Assembly: GCF_004136015.1 (NCBI RefSeq)
Contig: NZ_CP024866.1
Location: 4,960,360 to 4,994,534 of the forward strand
DNA: 34,175 nt
Source: Pseudomonas sp. ACM7
Lineage (GTDB): Bacteria > Pseudomonadota > Gammaproteobacteria > Pseudomonadales > Pseudomonadaceae
Direction of reading: 5' to 3'
The notes under the pieces were generated by a model. It was not told the origin of the DNA. It searched no databases and saw nothing but the letters and a program-made list of their open reading frames with translations. Of this stretch, positions 1 through 6,798 are shown one piece after another; the stretch's first letter is position 1; every line of letters starts with the position of its first letter. The position numbers were made by a program, and so were the translations under genes.

Positions 1-243
1 AAAGCGTTCACTGCCCCGCAACAGCTTGCGCTTGGGGCGGCAGGGGCGACGACGAACCCGCATAGAGTGCTGAGCAGTGTGGGCTGAGTAACTGCCGCAA
101 CGCTCCCCATTACGCCTCAACTCCCGGCTGATGGTTGAGGGCGAGCGCTTGATCAAGAGGGCAATCCTGCGCAGGCTGAAGCCTTGGACGTGACCGAGTT
201 GGATGGTTACGCGCTCTTCGACGCTAAGTTCGTGATAGGACAT
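1..243 (-). CDS. IS30-family transposase, N-terminal 81 residues (runs off left edge)
   Basis: The minus-strand reading frame starts at the ATG complementary to 241-243 and is still open at base 1. It begins MSYHELSVEERVTIQLGHV and continues with a helix-turn-helix containing the signature SPSTISRELRRN. It then has the basic stretch RVRRRPCRPKRKLL. This is the conserved N-terminus of IS30-family DDE transposases, whose HTH binds the terminal repeats. The catalytic DDE domain lies outside the window, so whether the full protein is intact cannot be judged. The family assignment is from remembered family sequence. The next gene on the minus strand is the DUF262 gene the element has cut. Confidence 0.85.
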   Translation of the reverse strand, partial: MSYHELSVEERVTIQLGHVQGFSLRRIALLIKRSPSTISRELRRNGERCGSYSAHTAQHSMRVRRRPCRPKRKLLRGSERF

Positions 244-300
244 AGGGGCAACACCGTACCGGAAAGGTCAGGTGTTGCACTCAGTTTCCGCGGCCGCCCA
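1..300 (-). mobile_element. IS30-family insertion sequence, one end only
   Basis: The element enters from outside the left edge and ends within about 285-300. It carries the 5' part of an IS30-type transposase gene on the minus strand. Between the transposase start (243) and the junction lie about 55 bases of terminal sequence that should contain the inverted repeat. The junction is inferred because the DUF262 protein encoded beyond it stops matching its family around plus 300. The other end is outside the window, so neither the terminal repeats nor a target duplication can be compared. Confidence 0.8.
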
Positions 301-700
301 CGCTATCTTGAGGATTACCTGTGGCTTTTAGATCGAAGTAGATATCGGCCCAGTCGGGATTCGGCTCTGCGACAAGCTCTGTTTGAAATACTGTGAATAT
401 CGAAGTCAGCCGTTGTTGACCATCTAGTACATAGTCAATTGGGTAGTCGGCGTGGGGGGCAGGTAACGTGAAGGTGCCCAAGTTTCGTTCTGTCGTTAAT
501 TGCTGCTTGGTGCGCCAGAACAGAAGAGAACCGAACGGATAACCTTTGTAAACGCTGTCTAATAAGTATGCAACCCGATCCATCTCCCAAACAAACCCAC
601 GTTGAAATGCGGGGATTCGGATTTCGCCCGACACTACTGCGTCGAGGATTTTCCGGATTGAATAATGTTGATACTCCATGACGAACCCATCCTTGCGCAT
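281..700 (-). pseudogene. DUF262 / GmrSD-type protein, truncated by IS30 insertion
   Basis: The frame opens at the ATG complementary to 698-700; a second Met seven codons on is possible. It shows the DUF262 N-terminal landmarks: IRIPAFQRGFVW (residues 28-39), YPFGSLLFWRT, and the ParB/nuclease-like DGQQRLTSIF. In GmrSD enzymes DUF262 forms the nucleotide-dependent half of type IV restriction systems attacking modified phage DNA. Stand-alone members are also linked to defence. Family-like sequence ends at about residue 133 (NPQDS). The frame then runs six codons into IS sequence and stops at 281. The family is usually several hundred residues, so most of the protein is lost here. A remainder may lie left of the window. 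Confidence 0.8.
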
Positions 701-1221
701 TAACTCGGTGCGTAAATGTACTCGATCACATCATGAAAGATCCAGTGTCATAGCAGACGGATTCTAGGCTGTCGCCCAGCAAAGTTTCATAATGCCAGCC
801 AGTCTCGCGGCATAGGATGATGACCTAAGGTCGTGTCAAGTGCTTCCAGCCCGCCGGGAAATGAAAAATGATCTCGAACCTCGTCGAAGCCGTATGATCG
901 CCGCATCATCCTTATCGTCTCAATGTTTTAAGTCGTTGTAGCTTGCCGGTGATCACAAACGTATCAAGCACTTTCTGCCCATCACATACTGCTTCCCGAA
1001 TATCCAGGGACGTCAATTCTTTACGAATGACTTTCCTCTAGCGGTTATCGGTTTTTTTTTGTAGTGGTCGTCGGAGATTCCGAAGGGTGCGCATTCATGC
1101 TGATTAGTTAATGTGATTGATAGTACTCGGGTAAACCGCAAGAGCGGTAAACGGGACTGCTTATGCTGCCAGCCCCCTGTGAGGGCGGAGGGGCGTCCGG
1201 GGAGGGCGCCCCTTTGTGACA
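701..1221. other. Gene-poor stretch with decayed sequence
   Basis: No intact gene is supported. The stretch holds the degenerate leader copy at 768-897 (listed separately). A 41-codon open frame runs on the minus strand from 1037 to 912; it contains DIREAVCDGQKVLDTFVITG, begins after a stop codon and has no start, so it may be the tail of a lost gene. A T8 run lies around 1051. A GC-rich hairpin with arms AGGGGCG/CGCCCCT (about 1188-1214) lies just behind the small gene at 1222-1491 and may end its transcript. The base composition is less GC-rich than in the core part of the window. Confidence 0.5.
768..897 (+). repeat. Degenerate copy of the lipoprotein-gene leader (copy A)
   Basis: This segment aligns with 1871-1997. 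Shared blocks include GCTGTCGCCCAGCAAAGTTT, CGGCATAGGATGA, ACCTAAGGTC and GAAAAATGATCTCGAA. Copy B is the leader and first codons of the lipoprotein gene at 1967. In copy A the equivalent ATG is at 868, and the frame reads MISNLVEAV then stops. It is therefore a dead duplicate or a remnant of a paralogue. Confidence 0.75.
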
Positions 1222-1491
1222 TCAGGACGGTTCAGCATCCATACGTCTGGCAACGACATCCAGCACATCGCATCCATCGCGCAACGGTATGCAGCAAAGC
1301 ATTGCGAAGTCGCTGAGTATCACCGAATCCGTGGTGATGTCGCCGCGCATTGCGAGGTTTTCCAGGATCTGCGTTACCGCACCAATTCGGTAACGAGCGG
1401 TGCTTAGGAGTGAATGCAGCGGTTGGGTGGTGTTTACATACAGCGAGGGAAGGTCGTCGGCGTTGCTGGTTAAAGCCATATATTCTTTCAT
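1222..1491 (-). CDS. Small protein of unknown function, 89 residues
   Basis: The frame starts at the ATG complementary to 1489-1491. A purine-rich AAGG lies about nine bases upstream on the coding strand. The protein begins MKEYMALTSNADDLPSLYV. It has no signal peptide or membrane segment. Its middle (residues 22-75, from TTQPLHSLLSTARYRIGAV to DGCDVLDVVARR) looks helical. The size and layout, a short polar N-terminus followed by paired helices, recall the small Pseudomonas DUF3077-type proteins, but I cannot confirm membership. The gene has a long leader with strong predicted RNA structure (1492-1760). It sits between an IS-damaged defence-like gene and a lipoprotein, in an accessory setting. 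Function unknown. Confidence 0.5.
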   Translation of the reverse strand: MKEYMALTSNADDLPSLYVNTTQPLHSLLSTARYRIGAVTQILENLAMRGDITTDSVILSDFAMLCCIPLRDGCDVLDVVARRMDAEPS

Positions 1492-1760
1492 GAGTGATTG
1501 CCTTGAAGTGAAGTGAGATCACCTACCACTCGTTGTCGCCAAACAAAGGGTGGTAGCTGTACGCGGGTTGGCGAACCGGACAAGGCACAAACCGGCAGAC
1601 CCGAAGATCTCCCACGCACAGCCACCAAAAAAAGGTAGCCAAGTGCGTTTAGAAACTCTCCGAGCTGGCTCGGAGGTTTCTGTGCCTTATCATCGAGTCG
1701 CCAAACCCGACACGTCATATGGACGCGGATCGGACTATAGGCCTCGTGACAAAAGCACAG
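1492..1760 (-). promoter_or_regulatory. Structured leader region upstream of the small gene
   Basis: Reading the minus strand toward the gene, a strong hairpin comes first. Its arms are 1651-1664 and 1669-1681 (AGAAAC plus CTCCGAG against CTCGGAG plus GTTTCT), with one bulged base at 1657 and a four-base loop. A T-rich run (about 1626-1633) and a second inverted pair follow, CGGGTT(1564-1569)/GACCCG(about 1598-1603). The gene start is about 70 bases further on. No intact protein frame explains this stretch. It could be a riboregulatory leader, an attenuator or a small RNA. I recall similar leaders before small Pseudomonas genes but cannot name a described family. Confidence 0.4.
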
Positions 1761-1870
1761 CAATGGACAAGTGTACGGACAATTCCCAGAGTCGTGTAGG
1801 ACGTTGCTCTTTTGACAGTTTGTCTGGAGAACACCCTTTTTTGCCTCAAGCAATCACTACCTGAACCAAT

Positions 1871-1997
1871 GCTGTCGCCCAGCAAAGTTTCATAATTCCC
1901 GGCGGGCATGCGGCATAGGATGACTACCTAAGGTCACCGCGCTTCCAACCCACAGGAAACTGAAAAATGATCTCGAATCTCTTAAAAGTCGTGCTGA
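1871..1997 (+). repeat. Leader and first codons of lipoprotein gene (copy B of the repeat)
   Basis: This is the intact counterpart of 768-897. The duplication covers about 95 bases of untranslated leader and about ten codons of the gene at 1967. Similarity is clear but imperfect, with block substitutions around 1897-1910 and 1938-1945. The duplication is therefore not recent. Confidence 0.75.
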
Positions 1998-2185
1998 TCG
2001 GTGGTGCGTTGCTATTGAGCGCCTGTTCGGGTGCAAGCACCCATAGCGAATATTCGGAAGCTACCCTGCCGTCTGCCGGTTTTGGTCCGGGGCCTACCAA
2101 CAATCCCAATAAGATGAATTTCCATGGCAGTGCGCTCGGCAACAGTTTCGGCGAGTACGGTTCGGGGTTGTTGCACGACGATTAA
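1967..2185 (+). CDS. Small lipoprotein of unknown function, 72 residues
   Basis: The ATG at 1967 has the ribosome-binding site AGGA at 1954-1957. The protein has a lipoprotein signal: a short positive start with Lys7, the hydrophobic stretch LIGGALLLSAC, and a lipobox LSAC with the lipidated Cys at residue 20. The mature part is about 52 residues, polar and rich in Gly, Ser and Asn. It contains PSAGFGPGPTNNPNKMNFHG and no recognisable domain. It should be exported and lipid-anchored; Ser after Cys suggests sorting to the outer membrane. A strong terminator overlaps the stop codon. The leader is duplicated upstream at 768-897. I do not recognise the family. Confidence 0.8.
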   Translation: MISNLLKVVLIGGALLLSACSGASTHSEYSEATLPSAGFGPGPTNNPNKMNFHGSALGNSFGEYGSGLLHDD

Positions 2186-2210
2186 CGGCGGAAGTGTTTC
2201 CGCCGTTTTG
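2184..2210 (+). terminator. Rho-independent terminator of the lipoprotein gene
   Basis: A perfect ten-base stem, AACGGCGGAA (2184-2193) with TTCCGCCGTT (2198-2207), has a four-base loop and is followed by a T-rich tail. It overlaps the TAA stop. Confidence 0.9.
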
Positions 2211-2262
2211 CGTTTTGCCTGATGTGCCGTGTGCTTTGGGTTGGCGACTGCTGCGCAGCCGG

Positions 2263-2286
2263 ACGCAGGCTTCGCCAGCTGCTACA
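2263..2286. repeat. Single degenerate REP-like half
   Basis: The segment ACGCAGGCTTCGCCAGCTGC plus TACA resembles the arms of the inverted repeat at 29399-29532. It is preceded by CTGCTGCGCAGCC. No partner arm is visible nearby. It lies between the lipoprotein terminator and the end of pheC. Confidence 0.45.
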
Positions 2287-2296
2287 TGAAGTACGG

Positions 2297-3082
2297 TTAT
2301 TTGGGCTCGGGTGTCGCTATCCATTGGCCCAAAACTTTCTGGTAGTTGCCGGTCACCTTGGCTAGGTGCAACCACTGATCGACATACAACTTCCAAGTCA
2401 TGTCATCACGCGGCAGCAAGTAAGCCTTCTCGCCATACTGCATGAACTGCGTCGGGTTCACCGCGCACAACCCAGGTTTGAGTTTCTGCTGATACAGCGC
2501 TTCCGAGGCGTCGGTGATCATCACGTCAGCCTTCTTGTCCAGTAGCTCCTGGAAGATGGTCACGTTGTCGTGAAGGCTCAGTTGCGCCTTGGGTAGAAAG
2601 GCGTGAACAAAGGCTTCGTTGGTGCCGCCGGCCGGTTCGACCAGGCGAACCGAAGGCTGGTTGATTTGCTCGACGGTCTGGTACAGCGCCTGATCTTCGC
2701 AGCGCACCAGCGGGATTTTGCCGTCGACGTCCAGCGTGGTGCTGAAGAAAGCCTTTTTCTGGCGCTCCAGCGTGACGGAGATGCCGCCGACGCCGATGTC
2801 GCATTTACCCGCCAGCATGTCGGGCATCAGGGTTTTCCAGGTGGTCTGCACCCACTCGACCTTGACGCCGAGGCTGTCGGCCAGCGAGCGGGCCATGGCG
2901 ATGTCGATGCCCGAATACTCGCCGTCCTCGGCTTTGACGGTATAGGGTTTGTAGTCGCCTGTTGTGCACACGCGCAGTTGGCCTTGTTGGATGACGCTGT
3001 CCAAATGCGATTGTTCTGCCTGAGCGGCAAACGATAGAGCGAGCAGACCACCGAGCATCATTGTGCTTTTTAGGTTGTTCAT
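2297..3082 (-). CDS. pheC: Cyclohexadienyl (arogenate/prephenate) dehydratase, periplasmic
   Basis: PheC converts prephenate to phenylpyruvate and arogenate to phenylalanine, in the periplasm. The protein has the solute-binding-protein fold (SBP_bac_3), here with enzymatic activity. I chose the ATG complementary to 3080-3082 because it is followed at once by a signal peptide, MNNLKSTMM then GGLLALSFAAQA, cut near residue 22. The frame extends 23 codons further upstream without a signal-like start. The product is about 261 residues, close to the known P. aeruginosa enzyme. Family landmarks are LRVCTTGDYKPYT, GEYSGIDIAMARSLADSLG, TTWKTLMPDMLAGKCDIGVG, GISVTLERQKKAFFS and RLVEPAGGTNEAFV. It may share a transcript with the small gene ending 40 bases upstream. 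A polar amino-acid binding protein is the alternative, but the motif match favours PheC. Confidence 0.88.
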   Translation of the reverse strand: MNNLKSTMMLGGLLALSFAAQAEQSHLDSVIQQGQLRVCTTGDYKPYTVKAEDGEYSGIDIAMARSLADSLGVKVEWVQTTWKTLMPDMLAGKCDIGVGGISVTLERQKKAFFSTTLDVDGKIPLVRCEDQALYQTVEQINQPSVRLVEPAGGTNEAFVHAFLPKAQLSLHDNVTIFQELLDKKADVMITDASEALYQQKLKPGLCAVNPTQFMQYGEKAYLLPRDDMTWKLYVDQWLHLAKVTGNYQKVLGQWIATPEPK

Positions 3083-3122
3083 TGTTATCCGGCTTCCATG
3101 ATGGAGTGGGGGCTGAGAGTAC

Positions 3123-3410
3123 TTACTTTCTGCTGCACCGCTCAACATCATCCTGGGTTTTCAAATCGGTCTCGATTCCCAATCGGTATTTGCAGTAGTC
3201 GATAATCCACGCGCGTTGCTCTTGCGTCAGGCGTTCCACTTTTCGAGTGTCGCCGTCATTGGCGTGGATGTTGTAGAACTCGATTTGCAGGGTTGGGTGT
3301 TTCTTGATGAAGGGGATTGTTTCGACGTCGCCGTCTTCAACGGCGTTGTAGTAACCAAGATTCAGCACGCCCAATAAGATCAGCGCGTTAACAGCGATCA
3401 GTTTTTTCAT
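3123..3410 (-). CDS. Small membrane-anchored or secreted protein, 95 residues, unknown
   Basis: The protein starts MKKLIAVNALILLGVLNLGY, a typical uncleaved anchor or signal sequence. A polar domain of about 75 residues follows, with two cysteines (in DYCKYRLG and VERCSRK) that could pair outside the cytoplasm. The start ATG is complementary to 3408-3410. AAGG abuts the start codon almost directly, so the ribosome-binding site is poor, and no better start is seen. The gene lies between the 120-residue gene and pheC, all on the minus strand. I do not recognise the family. Confidence 0.65.
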   Translation of the reverse strand: MKKLIAVNALILLGVLNLGYYNAVEDGDVETIPFIKKHPTLQIEFYNIHANDGDTRKVERLTQEQRAWIIDYCKYRLGIETDLKTQDDVERCSRK

Positions 3411-3447
3411 CCTTGAAACTCAGCGGGGGAATGGATAACACCGACGC

Positions 3448-3810
3448 TCATAAATACTCCCGAATTTCCTTCCAGACGTATCCGTAGCTGTAGCGCAGCC
3501 AAGCGATTTTCACTTTTGCGAAGGTGCGACGAACCGGACTCGACGCTCGTGCGCTCAATGTGTTTTCGATTTCACTCAGTAGCCAGTCATCCTTGAAACC
3601 CGTCCAGATGGGTGGAACGGTCGCTTCCAGGTTCCAGAAACAGACCGGTGCGACTTCTGTGTAAAGGATGTCTTTTGCGGCTTTTAAGTCGTATGGCCGA
3701 ATTTGCTCGGCGATGTAAGCGTAGTCGACGGGGTTGTCTACGAACGCCTCAGCCAGTGCTATCCGGATGCTCGCTTTCTGTTCCGGGGTCAGAGTGGCGG
3801 TGATGGACAT
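3448..3810 (-). CDS. DUF7079-like protein, 120 residues
   Basis: The start ATG is complementary to 3808-3810, with the ribosome-binding site AAGGA about seven bases upstream. The product is soluble and mainly helical. It begins MSITATLTPEQKASIRIALA, has DILYTEVAPVCFWNLEATVP with WTGF in the middle, and ends in a basic helix (KVKIAWLRYSYGYVWKEIRE). The TLTPEQ opening, the central VAPVC and the WxGF layout resemble the DUF7079 family as I remember it. No function is known for that family. The ribosome-binding site overlaps the end of the copA remnant upstream, so transcription may come from the old copA promoter. Confidence 0.7.
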   Translation of the reverse strand: MSITATLTPEQKASIRIALAEAFVDNPVDYAYIAEQIRPYDLKAAKDILYTEVAPVCFWNLEATVPPIWTGFKDDWLLSEIENTLSARASSPVRRTFAKVKIAWLRYSYGYVWKEIREYL

Positions 3811-3820
3811 GCCTGTTCCT

Positions 3821-3952
3821 TCAGGGGGGGCGTTGGGGTGGTTTTACCACAGAGCGACCGATTACAGGCGTGCGCCATAACCCGAAGCCGCCCAGGAGCC
3901 CGCCCGCGGCCAGCCCCTTCACGAAGGTGCGTCTTGATGTGTTGGAGTGCAT
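3821..3952 (-). pseudogene. copA: copA (multicopper oxidase, copper resistance) 5' remnant
   Basis: A 43-codon frame from the ATG complementary to 3950-3952 encodes a Tat signal. It reads MHSNTSRRTFVKGLAAGGLL, then GGFGLWRTPV. This matches the start of Pseudomonas CopA, a periplasmic multicopper oxidase of about 600 residues exported folded by the Tat pathway. After codon 30 (about plus 3864) the similarity stops, and 13 unrelated codons lead to a TGA at 3821. Everything with copper-binding function is gone. The TGA lies beside the ribosome-binding site of the 120-residue gene, so a deletion appears to have joined the copA start to that gene. Identification rests on the twin-Arg motif and remembered family sequence. 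Confidence 0.75.
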
Positions 3953-4031
3953 GCCGTTTTCCCGGTCCGTCAGCGTGAAGAGATTGACGACGAGGCTAAC
4001 GGGCGGTGCCTTTCAGCAGGTTGAGGCGGGG

Positions 4032-4053
4032 ATTACAGTTTTGACAGTTTCAT
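4032..4053 (-). promoter_or_regulatory. Possible copper-response (CopR/CusR-type) box before the copA remnant
   Basis: About 80 bases upstream of the copA remnant the minus strand carries two AAACTGT-type half sites one base apart (ATGAAACTGTCAAAACTGTAAT). CopR/CusR regulators bind sites of this general kind upstream of cop genes. I have no matrix to score it, so this is a weak suggestion from position and shape. Confidence 0.3.
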
Positions 4054-4060
4054 GCCGTAT

Positions 4061-4765
4061 TTATTGGCGTGTATCGGGCGTTAATGCTGCGGCTACAGTG
4101 CCGCCACCGCAATTGATATACGAAGACGACTTCAACCAACGCTGATCCGGATAATAAGAAAACAACAACTGCCCATCTTTCATCGAATCAATCAACTTAT
4201 GCGCAATCGCCGGCCGCACAGCCGGACAACCCAGGCTTCTACCAATCCGGCCATTCGCTCGGGCAAGAACCGGACTGACATAGGGCGCCCCGTGAATAAC
4301 GATCGCCCGCTCAAATGCGTTGTCATTGAAACCCGGCTCCAGACCTTCCATGCGCAAGGAATAACCGTTCTGGCCGACATAGCTCGACTGGGTGCGGTAC
4401 AAACCGAGGCTGGTGGCAAAGCTTTCATTCTGGTTGGAGAACTTGACCGCCATGTTCTCGCCGCTGTTGCGACCATGGGCAACCAGTTCGTGGAACAGTA
4501 ATTTACGTTTCTTCAGATCGAACACCCACAACCGTTGTTCGGTCGAAGGCAGTGAATAGTCGATGACAGCAAGTCTTTGGACAGGTGCTTTACCTTGAGC
4601 CAAGCTGCATTGGGTAGCGCGTACGGCCAGCCCGATGACTTTGGCGTTGGCGCCTGGTGCTGCTTTGAGCAGCGCGGCTTCAAGCGAATCGGCGTAGGCT
4701 GCCGGTACCGAAACTAACGTCAGCAGCAAGGCCGTGAATAGGAAACCAAAGCGGTCTGGCGCCAT
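4061..4765 (-). CDS. Murein L,D-transpeptidase catalytic-domain (YkuD_2-type) protein
   Basis: The product is 234 residues with a signal peptide, FLFTALLLTLVSVPAAYA, cut after about residue 25, so it acts in the periplasm. The core carries the L,D-transpeptidase signature: His158 in IVIHGAPYVS and Cys180 in GRSLGCPAVRP. The spacing matches the HG-x-SLGC pattern of the cysteine nucleophile. This family is commonly annotated as murein L,D-transpeptidase catalytic domain family. The exact reaction of this member (cross-link formation, anchoring or hydrolysis) is not established. The start is the ATG complementary to 4763-4765, with a weak ribosome-binding site. It is divergent from a second, larger L,D-transpeptidase, 81 bases apart, suggesting shared control. 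Confidence 0.85.
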   Translation of the reverse strand: MAPDRFGFLFTALLLTLVSVPAAYADSLEAALLKAAPGANAKVIGLAVRATQCSLAQGKAPVQRLAVIDYSLPSTEQRLWVFDLKKRKLLFHELVAHGRNSGENMAVKFSNQNESFATSLGLYRTQSSYVGQNGYSLRMEGLEPGFNDNAFERAIVIHGAPYVSPVLARANGRIGRSLGCPAVRPAIAHKLIDSMKDGQLLFSYYPDQRWLKSSSYINCGGGTVAAALTPDTRQ

Positions 4766-4846
4766 ATGTAAGTCTCACATTAATGTTTCGAGTCTAGCAG
4801 TGTGCTGGATGCTAGCCGTTGAATACGGGGCGATTAAGGATTATCC

Positions 4847-6598
4847 ATGGGGCAGTTAACAAGGTTATTCGTCATAAGCCGCATCTTTTTTATGGGCTTT
4901 CTGATCAGCGGCGCAGCGATTGCAGAAACTTCGCCGATTGAGGCGGTATCTGCAGTCATCAGCAGAACTGGCGCAGCACCTGACGATTACGTCGCTCAAA
5001 CGATTCAGGCGGCACTTGAGCCATTGAGTTCAGCGTTTCCACCCTTGCTCACTTCCCGTGGCCATCAACGGGTGGACCCGAGTCGCGTGGTCATGGATTT
5101 TTACATGCATCGGAGTTATCGCTCGGCCTGGGCGAACGACAGCGATGTCATCCAGTTATTGAAAAGCCTGAGCGAGACCCAGGCCGATGGGTTGGACCCT
5201 GCGGACTTTCATATCGATGAGTTGGCGAAGGCCCGAGCGTCGATGCAGGCAGCAGAGCCGACGGTGGCGCAACGAGCGGCGTTCGATATCGCGGCCACCC
5301 GGACCTTTATCACGGCGCTGCTGCAATTGCGGCGCGGCAAGGTTGACCCTTCGCGTCTGGACATCCATTGGAATTTCGACCCCGTCGGCGCCGATCCTCG
5401 TGGAGACATGAATAACTTGTTCGCCGCGCTCGATGCTCATGACGTGGCGCGCGCTTTCGCCGAAGCGCCACCACAAGAGGCGGTTTACCGCAGCCTGCGC
5501 GTGGGCCTGGCGCAACTGCGCAAGGTTCGGGGTGCGGGTGGCTGGCCGAAGATTGCCGAAGGCCAATCGCTCAAGCCTGGCATGGATGACGCCGCGGTCG
5601 CGCAGTTGCGAGCACGTTTGGTGGTGGGTGGTTATCTGGCCCCATCAAAGAAGCAACGCACTGATTACGACGACAGCGTCGCCGCGGCGGTGAAAAAGTA
5701 TCAGACCGAGCAATACCTCGGGGCGGATGGCGTGGCAGGGGCCGCGACACTGGCTGCGTTGAATGTGCCCGTAGAGGCACGGATAGACCAGGTTCGGGTG
5801 AACATGGAGCGCGCGCGTTGGTTGCTGTACAAACTTCAGGGCACTTTTGTCATCGTTGATATTGCGGGCTACAAAGTGGCGCTCTATCGCGACGGTAAGG
5901 CGATATGGCGTTCCCGGGTTCAAGTCGGCAAGCCGTTTCGCAGTACGCCTGTGTTTCAAGCCGAGATTACTTATGTAACGTTCAACCCCACCTGGACCGT
6001 GCCACCGACGATCCTCGTCCAAGACATGCTGCCGAAGATTCAACGAGATCCCGGCTACCTTGCCGCTAACCGTATAAGAGCCCTTGATCGAGAGGGCAAT
6101 GTGCTCGATCCGTCGACCGTCGACTGGGATAACCCGCGTGGTATCACGCTGCGACAGGATGCCGGGCCGGATAATTCGCTGGGGCAGGTGGTCATTCGGT
6201 TTCCCAATGACTATTCGATTTATCTCCACGACACGCCGCATCGCGAGTTGTTTGCGCAATCACGCCGTGCCACCAGTTCAGGCTGCATACGAGTGGAGAA
6301 CCCGCTGCAGTTGGTTGAGCTGCTGTTCAACGACCCTGTTCGTTGGAACAGTGCCGGAATACAGGCTCAGCTGGCTAACGGCAAGACCGAAAACATCAGA
6401 CTGCCCATCAAGGTGCCGGTGCTGTTGGCTTACTGGACGGTGGACCTGAGTAACGATGGTCGAGTGATGTTTAAACCCGATGTGTACGGGTACGATTCCG
6501 CGGTACTGCGGGGGTTGAATCTGCCTTCGGAACTGCCCGTTCTGGATGTGCGACGAGCAGGAACTTCCGCTGTCGCGACGGGGCAAAACCAGCAGTAG
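4847..6598 (+). CDS. YcbB/LdtD-type L,D-transpeptidase
   Basis: The 583-residue periplasmic enzyme is predicted to make 3-3 cross-links in peptidoglycan. It begins with a signal sequence or anchor (FVISRIFFMGFLISGAAIA). A scaffold domain (about 75-240) follows, then a peptidoglycan-binding domain (about 245-306, with LRARLVVGGYL and GADGVAGAATLAALN). The YkuD catalytic domain (about 333-505) is last. Catalytic residues are His461 in YLHDTPHRELF and Cys480 in RRATSSGCIRVENP. The length fits the LdtD/YcbB family. The ATG at 4847 has AAGGA at 4836-4840, seven bases away. It is divergent from the smaller transpeptidase-type gene. No damage is seen. Confidence 0.9.
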   Translation: MGQLTRLFVISRIFFMGFLISGAAIAETSPIEAVSAVISRTGAAPDDYVAQTIQAALEPLSSAFPPLLTSRGHQRVDPSRVVMDFYMHRSYRSAWANDSDVIQLLKSLSETQADGLDPADFHIDELAKARASMQAAEPTVAQRAAFDIAATRTFITALLQLRRGKVDPSRLDIHWNFDPVGADPRGDMNNLFAALDAHDVARAFAEAPPQEAVYRSLRVGLAQLRKVRGAGGWPKIAEGQSLKPGMDDAAVAQLRARLVVGGYLAPSKKQRTDYDDSVAAAVKKYQTEQYLGADGVAGAATLAALNVPVEARIDQVRVNMERARWLLYKLQGTFVIVDIAGYKVALYRDGKAIWRSRVQVGKPFRSTPVFQAEITYVTFNPTWTVPPTILVQDMLPKIQRDPGYLAANRIRALDREGNVLDPSTVDWDNPRGITLRQDAGPDNSLGQVVIRFPNDYSIYLHDTPHRELFAQSRRATSSGCIRVENPLQLVELLFNDPVRWNSAGIQAQLANGKTENIRLPIKVPVLLAYWTVDLSNDGRVMFKPDVYGYDSAVLRGLNLPSELPVLDVRRAGTSAVATGQNQQ

Positions 6599-6798
6599 CC
6601 ATGAAGGAATTGGGACTTGTCACCCGTATGGAAAGGGCAGGTCATCGATGCGCCAACGATGCAAGCGCTCTGCGTCAACCTTTGCGCTCTGTCGCAGATT
6701 CCGGCGTTGGCGAAGCCAAAAGGTTGGCTCACCCGTTGATAACTATCACAATGCAAAATAGTCACCGATCATCGATGTAAAGGGATAGGGAATTGAAG
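6599..6798. other. Intergenic region, no gene seen
   Basis: About 200 bases separate the transpeptidase gene from the LPS-type gene. I see no convincing hairpin terminator or RNA gene. A TTGATA at 6736 could be a -35 element, but no well-spaced -10 follows. Confidence 0.4.

Noticed and set aside
1488..1909. Two overlapping minus-strand frames of 121 and 64 codons in the structured leader
   Set aside because: They run through the hairpin and the duplicated leader, are rich in Cys, Arg and Ser, and have no good ribosome-binding site. The RNA structure explains the stretch better.
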